64,000 nucleotides of DNA, from assembly GCA_007570785.1 (NCBI GenBank), contig ML662466.1, positions 1,622,938-1,686,937 of the forward strand, written 5' to 3'. This document shows, one piece after another, positions 58,015 to 64,000 of the stretch (positions within the stretch are counted from its first letter, which is position 1; every line of letters begins with the position of its first letter). A model generated the notes under the pieces. It was not told the DNA's origin. It worked only from the letters and a program-made list of their open reading frames with translations, and searched no databases. Origin of the DNA: Antilocapra americana (Eukaryota > Chordata > Mammalia > Artiodactyla > Antilocapridae). Made by a program: the position numbers and the translations under genes.

Positions 58015-58233
58015 GATATCTGCAATATCATAATGAACATGTCTATGATTACACCCAATATACCAATGATGTCAAAGACAGTATATTTATGACATCATAT
58101 CCACTATATTTGATATTACACTGACTATATACAGCTTCACACACATTCCTTTGATGACAACACACCCACTATATATGACATCACACCCACCATACCTATG
58201 ATCACAGACACTCTGCTGGTGACATCACAGTGT
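58015..58233 (+). repeat. Degenerate satellite, block 3
   Basis: The array resumes after the provirus duplication and runs to ggtgacatcacag. The last TGACATCA (58220-58227) lies 46 bp before the start codon of copy C. At the junction the unit gives way to the gene's own tgtgctcacaggctcc. Confidence 0.87.
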
Positions 58234-58272
58234 GCTCACAGGCTCCAGAACAGGCTACTGGGAGTCTTCAAA

Positions 58273-58905
58273 ATGACGAAGGTGATTGGGAAGCCAAAAG
58301 CCCTAAGAGCAATCATGGAACAGCTGACTCCAGATACCCTGAAAGAAAAGATGAAGACCTATCCATGAGGTCCAAAAGAAAAGAGGTCAAGGTGAGCTGA
58401 ACCCAGTCAAGTTCCTCTTGACTGTTGACACTACCTCCAAAGGACTGCTCCCATGACTTTGCCTGGCATATAAACTTTCTCTCCCCACACTCTTCCTGAA
58501 GTCATTGTTCCCATCTATCTTTGCCCTCTTCCAAAACCAGTGCTGTTCTGTACCCCATCTCTTGTTTTCTGCAGGTGGCCAGGGTAACTGTGAAGGTGAA
58601 TAACCACATTCATGCAGAGATGACCAAGGAAGCTTCAAAAAAAATCCCACCTCGAAGAAACTGAAGGAAATCAGAGGCTGAAAGCTCTATAGTCAATGTT
58701 TCAAGAATTCCAAGGTGAAAGAAGACGTGAACCAGAATGAACCTGAGGAGGTCCCAGGGATCGTGGAAACCCTTGCCTTTCCAGGTAGTATAGTGGGTAG
58801 ACAGTGACTTTAGAGCACTACTAGAAACCTCAGAAATCTTTGGGGTCTCATAGCTGAGAAGTGGCCAACAGTACAGACATTGAATCATATACTAACAGCA
58901 TACAT
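58273..58905 (+). pseudogene. Gene-family copy C, two-exon, decayed
   Basis: Exon 1 runs from ATG 58273 to 58391 (119 nt), the intron is 58392-58574 (183 bp, GT-AG), and exon 2 starts at 58575 with gtggccagggtaact. The ATG frame reads MTKVIGKPKALRAIMEQLTP and stops at codon 32. Exon 2 has a frameshift near an A-run (58638-58646), then a stop. Exon 2 and the 3' UTR align with copy B to catacattgata, where an L1 end follows and the polyadenylation signal is missing. The 5' side beyond about 40 bp is replaced by satellite. Confidence 0.8.
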
Positions 58906-58985
58906 TGATAAGATGAGCTCAAGGATGTATCACAAAAACTGGGGAATAGAGCCAGAATTTTGTAATGTGAATAAGTAGAAAACAA
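58906..58985 (+). mobile_element. L1 3' end fused to copy C
   Basis: gatgagctcaaggatgtatc and gggaatagagccagaatttt match the L1 3' end at 43.4 kb and 31.4 kb. The 1.1 kb that separates gene and L1 in the copy B unit is gone here. Confidence 0.75.
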
Positions 58986-59440
58986 AGTTAACAATTGTAT
59001 AGTAAGAAAGAAAAGGAAACAAAGAAAGGGAAGGAAGGAGGGAACAGAGGAAGAAGAAGAATGGCGTTTTCGTAGGTCACAAATTCAATATTGATTAGGC
59101 CCTTTTTAACTAAGGGATTTAGAATGGAGCAGTGGTCTCCCACAAGAGGAACAGAGGGAGTGCCCACATCCAGTGCAGGCCATACTGGTGGGCCATCATC
59201 CATGAAGACTTTTATTACAAGAAAAAAACAAGTAAAAGCTGGTTCTGTTTTTAATACAATCTCCCTACTTCAGTATTGTAAAATAAGGTCAGTAATTAAA
59301 TATTTCCCCTGAAATTCCAAATTATGTTGGTTTAAGTTTTAAAAATGTGTCTTTTATGCCAGGCTTTAATATTTTATTTATTATTCACAAGATACAAAAA
59401 TTTCATATATAAATATATACATACATACATGTATATATAA
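58986..59440. other. Unclassified sequence
   Basis: A purine-rich stretch (59008-59062) leads into sequence I do not recognise. The short open frames on both strands have no motif. An AT-rich run precedes BovB. Confidence 0.4.
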
Positions 59441-59742
59441 ATATGTGAACTATGAGCTTCCAGATGTTCAAGCTGGCTTAAGGCAGAGGAACCAGATATC
59501 AAATTGCCAACATCTGATGGATCATCAGAAAGGCAAGCGAGTTTCAGAAAAACATCTATTTCTGCTTTATCAACTACGCCAAAGCCTTTGACTGTGTGGA
59601 TCACAATAAACTGTGGAAAATTCTGAAAAAGTTCAGTATGCCAGACCACCAGACTTTCCTCTTGAAAAACCTGTATTCAGGTCAGGAAGCAAATTAGAAC
59701 TGGACATGGAACAACAGACTGGTTCCAAATAGGAAAAGCAGT
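59441..59742 (+). mobile_element. BovB RT fragment
   Basis: Sense BovB from tatgagcttccagatgttca to gttccaaataggaaaagcag. It includes the aagcctttgactgtgtggat part of the RT palm. It is about 300 bp long. Confidence 0.88.
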
Positions 59743-60861
59743 TCAGAGAATGAAGTATGGAGCTGACGGAATCAACCTTCCTGACTTCAGATTATACTAC
59801 AAAGCTACAGTCATCAGGAAAGTATGCTACTGGCACAAAAACAGAAATGCAGATCAATGGAATAAGATAGAAAGCCCAGAAATAAACCCCTGAACCTATG
59901 GTTACCGTATTTTTGACAAAGGAAGCGAGAATACACAATGGGGCAAAGACACCCTCTTCAGTAAGAAAAGCTGGATCAGTGCTGTAAAAACTTGATCACT
60001 CCATGTAAACAAATTACACTAGAACACTTCCTAACACCATATACAAACATCAACTCCAAATGGATTAAAGACCTAAATGTTAGACAAAAAACTATAAAAT
60101 TCTTAGAGGAAAACATATAGAGAACACTCAATGACATAAATCAAAGCGAGATTCTCTATGGTCCACCTTCTATAGTCATGGAAATAAAAACAAAAGTAAA
60201 CAAATGGTTACACTTAAAACCTATTTCACAGCAAAGGAGCCCATAAGCAAGGTTAAAAGACAACCCTCAGAATGGAAGAAAATAATAGCCAATTAAACAA
60301 CTGACAAAGGATTAGTTTCTGAAATATAGGAGCAATACTTACAACTCAATACCAGAAATAGAAACAACCCAGTCAAAAAGTGGTAAAACCCCAAACTGGG
60401 AAAGACATAAACAGGCATTTCTCCAAAGTACACATACAGATGGCTAACAAACACATGAAAAGATGTTCAATATCATTCATTATTAGAGAAATGCATATCA
60501 AAACTACAGTGAGATATCAGCCCACATGAGTCAGCATGCTCACCATCACAAATTCTACAAACAGTAAACGCTGGAGAGGTTGTGAAGCAAAAGGAACCCT
60601 GTTGTATTGTTGGTGACAATATATAATGATGCAGCCTCTATGGGAGATGGTATGTGGATTCCTTAAAAAACTAGGAATAAAACCACCATATAACCCAGCA
60701 ATCCCACTCCTAGTAACCCGAGGAAAATAAAATTGAAGAAGACACATGTATCTCTTTGTTCATTGCAGCAGTATTTACAGTAGGGACAACAAAGCAATCT
60801 AGATGTCCGTTGACAGATGAATGGATAAAGAAGTTGTTGTACATATAAACAATGGAATATT
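59743..60861 (+). mobile_element. L1 ORF2 C-terminal half (unit 2)
   Basis: Sense L1 with stops throughout, from aatgaagtatggagctgacg to tggaatattcag, where BovB interrupts it. The break lies at the same L1 base as at 37587. Confidence 0.87.
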
Positions 60862-62800
60862 CAGTTCAGTTGCTCAGTAGTGTCTGTCTCTGTGATCTCA
60901 TGTCACATTCCTTGTCCATCACCAAATCCTTCATCTAGCTAAATCTCATTTGCATTGAGGCCGTGATGCCATCTGACCATCTCATCTTCTGTCGATCCCT
61001 TCTCTTCTTGTCTTCAATCTTTTCCAGCATCAGGGTCTTTTCAAATAATTAAATCTTCGCATCAGGTGACTAAAATATTGGAGCTTCAGAGTCAGTTCTT
61101 ACAATGAATATTTAGGACTGCTTTTCTTGGGATTGACTGATATAATATCCTTGCAATCCAAGGGACTCTCGAGAGTCTTCTCCAACACCACAGTTCAAAA
61201 GCGTCAATTCTTAGGCAATCAGTGTATTTTATAGTCCAATTCTCACATTCATACATGACTCCTGGAGAAAGCATTGTTTTGACTAGGCAGCCGTTTGCTG
61301 TCATAGTAATGTCTCTGCCCTTTAATATGCTCTCTAGGTTGGTCACAGATTTTCTTCCAAAGAGCAAGGGTCTTCTAATATCACCATCTGCAGTGATTTT
61401 GCCCCCCTCAAAAGAAATGAAGTCTGTCACTGTTTCCATTCTTTCCTCATCTATTTGCTATGAAGTGATGGGATCATATGCCATGATCTTAGTATTTTGA
61501 ATGTTGAGTTTTAAGCCAACTTTTTCACTCTGCTCTTTCACTTTTCTCAAGAGGCTGTTTAGTTCTTTACTTTGGCCATAATGGTGGTGTCACCTGCATC
61601 TGAGAGGTTATTTATATTTCCCTTGGCAATCTTGATTCTGGCTTGTGCTTCATCTAGCCCGGCATTTTGCATGATATCTTTTGCTAATATCTTAGATAAG
61701 CAGGTTGATGAAATACAGCCTCTATGTACTCCTTTACTGATTTGCCCTCAGTCTGTTGTTCCGCATCCAGTTTTAACTGTTGCTTCTTGACCTGTATACA
61801 GATTTCTCAGGAGGTAGGCTAGGTGGTTTGGTATTCCAATCTCTTGAAGTATTTTTTGCAGTTTGTTGTGATCGACACAGTAAAAAGCTTTGACACAGTC
61901 AATAAAGCAGAAGTAGATTTTTTTTTTTTTTTCTGGAACTCTCTTACTTTTCTGTTGGTCCAGCAGATGTTGGCAATTTGATCTCTGGTTCCTCTGGTTT
62001 TCAAAATACAGCCTGAACGTCTGGATTTTCATGGTTCACATACTGTTGAAGCCTGTTGAGTGTTTCTTTGTTAGTGTGTGGGATAAGTACAATTGTGTGA
62101 TATTTGGACATTCTTTGGCATTGCCTTTCTTTGGGGTTGGAGTGAAAATTGAACTTTTACACTCCTATGGCCACTGGTATGTTTTCCAAATTTGCTGGCA
62201 TATTGAGTGCAACACATTAATAGTATATTCTCTCAGGATTTGAACTAGCTCAACTGAAATTCCATCACCTTCACTAGCTTTCTTAATAGTGATGCTTCCT
62301 AAGGCCCACTTAGTTTCATATTCCAGGATTTCTGGCTCTAGGTGACTATCACACCATCATGGTTATCTGGGTCATGAAAATCTTTTTGTATAGTTCTTCT
62401 GTGTATTGTTGTCACCACTTCTTAATATCTTTGCCTCTCCTGGTCCATACCATTTATGTCCTTTATTGTGTCCATCCTTACATGAAATAACCGCTTGATA
62501 TCTCTAGTTTTCTTGAAGAGATCTCTAGTCGTCTCCATTCTATTGTTTTCTTCTGTTTCTTTGTAATGATCCTTGAGGAAGAAAGTTTTTTCTCTCTTTT
62601 CTATTCATGGAACTCTGCATTCAAATGGATATATCTTTCCTTTTCTTCTTTGCCTTTTGCTTCTCTTCTTCTCAGTGATTTGTATGGCCTCATCAGATAA
62701 CCATTCTCCCTTTTTACATTTCTCTTTCTTGGGCTGGCATTGATCACTGCTTGCTGTAGATGTCACAAACCTATGCCCGGTGTTCTTCAGGCACTCCATC
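60862..62800 (-). mobile_element. BovB inserted in L1 (unit 2)
   Basis: Antisense BovB from its 3' end to the endonuclease-RT linker. The open minus pieces are 61439-61092 (C-terminal domain), 62032-61748 (RT palm) and 62799-62605. A T-run at 61918-61932 breaks the RT. It pairs with the BovB at 37588. Confidence 0.9.
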
Positions 62801-63042
62801 TATCAGATTGATGATATTCACAATTGTTATGTCTTCCTCTTGAATTCATTCCTTGATCATTATGTAGTATCCTATATTATCTCTTGGAATATTCTTATTT
62901 TAACGTCTGCTTTATCTGATATGAGGCTTGCTGCTATAGCTTTCTTTAGTTTTCCATTTGCATAGAATATATTTTTCCATCCTTTCACACTTAGTCTATG
63001 TGTGTCTTTACGTCTGAAGTTGGTTTCTGGCAGAAAGCATAT
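62801..63042 (-). mobile_element. L1 endonuclease fragment
   Basis: Antisense L1 text, ttcacaattgttatgtcttc and gaatatatttttccatcctt, matching 39263-39480. It stops at the next BovB. Confidence 0.8.
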
Positions 63043-63755
63043 AGTTCAGTTCAGTTCAGTCGCTTAGTCATGTCAAACTCTGCAAGACTATGAATCACAG
63101 CATGCCAGGCCTCTCTGTCCATAACCAACTCCCAGAATTTACCCAAACTCATGTTCATCAAGTCGGTGATGCTATGCAGCCATCTCATCCTCTGTCATCT
63201 CCTTCTCCTTCTGCCCCTAATCCTCCCCAGCATCAGGGTCTTCTCCAATAAGTCAGCTCTTTACAGACGTGACCAAAGTATTGGAGTTTCAGCTTCAACA
63301 TTAGTCCTGCCAATGAACACCCAAGACTGGTCTCCTTTAGGATGGACTGGTTGGATTTTCTTGCAGTCCAAGTGACTCTCAAGAGTCTTCTCCTACACCA
63401 CAGTTCAAAAGCATCAATTCTTCGGCCCTCAGCTGTCTTCACCATCCAATTCTCACATCCATACATGACAGCCGGAAAAACCATAGCCTTGACTAGATGC
63501 ATCTTTGTTGGCAAAGTAATGTCTCTGCTTTTCAATATGCTATCTAAGTTGCTCATATCAAGGAGTAAGCATCTTTTAGTTTCTTGGCATCAATCACCAT
63601 GTGCAGTGATTTTGGAGCCCAGAAAAATAAATTCAGTCACTGTTTCTACTGTTTCTCCAAATATTTACCATAAAATGATGTGACAGGATGCCATGATCTT
63701 AGTTTTCTGAATGTCTAGTTTAAGTCAACTTTTTAACTCTCCCCTTTCACTTTCA
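63043..63755 (-). mobile_element. BovB 3' end
   Basis: Antisense BovB starting with its gttcagttcagttcagt tail. The open minus piece 63556-63233 (107 codons) encodes the C-terminal domain (MYGCENWMVKTAEGRRIDAF). It is one of the better-preserved BovB ends here. Confidence 0.9.
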
Positions 63756-64000
63756 AGGATTGGTATTAGATCGTCTCTAAATTCTTCATTGAGTTCCCCT
63801 GTGAGCCATTTCATCCTGGGCTTTTAATTTTTTCTAAGTTTTTTTTTTTTAATTGTAGTTTGACATCTGCATTTTTGATGGGTCTGTTAAGATTGTCTAT
63901 TTCTTCCTAGTTCATTTTAGAAAGATTTTGCTTTTCTAAAAATTCCTCCATTTCCTCCAAGTTGTCCATCTTATTTTCATTTTACTATCCTTTGTATTTC
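63756..64000 (-). mobile_element. L1 RT linker fragment, cut by window edge
   Basis: Antisense L1 text with gatgggtctgttaagattgt and a T-run at 63839-63851. The piece leaves the window. Confidence 0.82.

Noticed and set aside
29493..58227. The idea that the satellite is an amplified copy of the copy B promoter
   Set aside because: Only the TGACATCA octamer is shared clearly; the rest of the unit does not align by eye, so I report only the adjacency.

Overview
The window looks like nuclear DNA of a ruminant, most likely bovine. It carries the BovB LINE with its ctgaa-type tail, Bov-tA/Bov-A SINEs that share that tail, a tRNA-derived CHR-type SINE and many L1 fragments of the bovine type. No prokaryotic gene, rRNA, functional tRNA or CRISPR array is visible. 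Most of the 64 kb is nested transposon sequence. All LINE and retroviral reading frames are interrupted by stops, frameshifts or deletions.

The main host-gene signal is a small two-exon gene family that I do not recognise. It occurs three times: copy A (minus, about 7.53-7.85 kb), copy B (plus, 29.59-30.24 kb) and copy C (plus, 58.27-58.91 kb). Exon 1 is 120 nt in A and 119 nt in B and C. The intron is about 180 bp with GT-AG ends and exon 2 starts with the same bases. Copy B keeps an open exon 2 of 91 codons, a TATA box, a TGACATCA site and an AATAAA signal, but its exon 1 has lost one base. A and C are clearly broken.

Layout: 1-3.0 kb BovB with an inverted 5' part; 3.0-4.2 kb an imperfect inverted repeat with arms of about 0.5 kb; 5.3-7.5 kb L1 and a CHR SINE; 7.5-8.6 kb copy A with its upstream region; 9.6-14 kb BovB and L1 on minus; 14.8-28.2 kb one minus-strand L1 interrupted by a BovB, a solo LTR and a 6.8 kb class I endogenous retrovirus; 28.2-30.2 kb copy B, with a solo LTR of that same retrovirus family inserted upstream; 30.6-43.4 kb alternating L1 and BovB with a solo class II LTR; 43.4-58.2 kb a degenerate 20-26 bp satellite (core TGACATCACACCCACT) split by a BovB, a solo LTR and an 8.5 kb class II provirus; 58.2-58.9 kb copy C; 59.4-64 kb L1 and BovB again.

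Copies B and C lie 28.7 kb apart in the same orientation. Composite insertions also recur: L1 plus SINE at 30.9 and 42.9 kb, and L1 plus BovB at 37.6 and 60.9 kb. This suggests a decayed multicopy (ampliconic) locus of the kind common on mammalian sex chromosomes. The chromosome cannot be named from the sequence alone. Nesting and target-site duplications give a relative order: old L1, then class I provirus; satellite, then class II provirus, then a young L1 in its 3' LTR.
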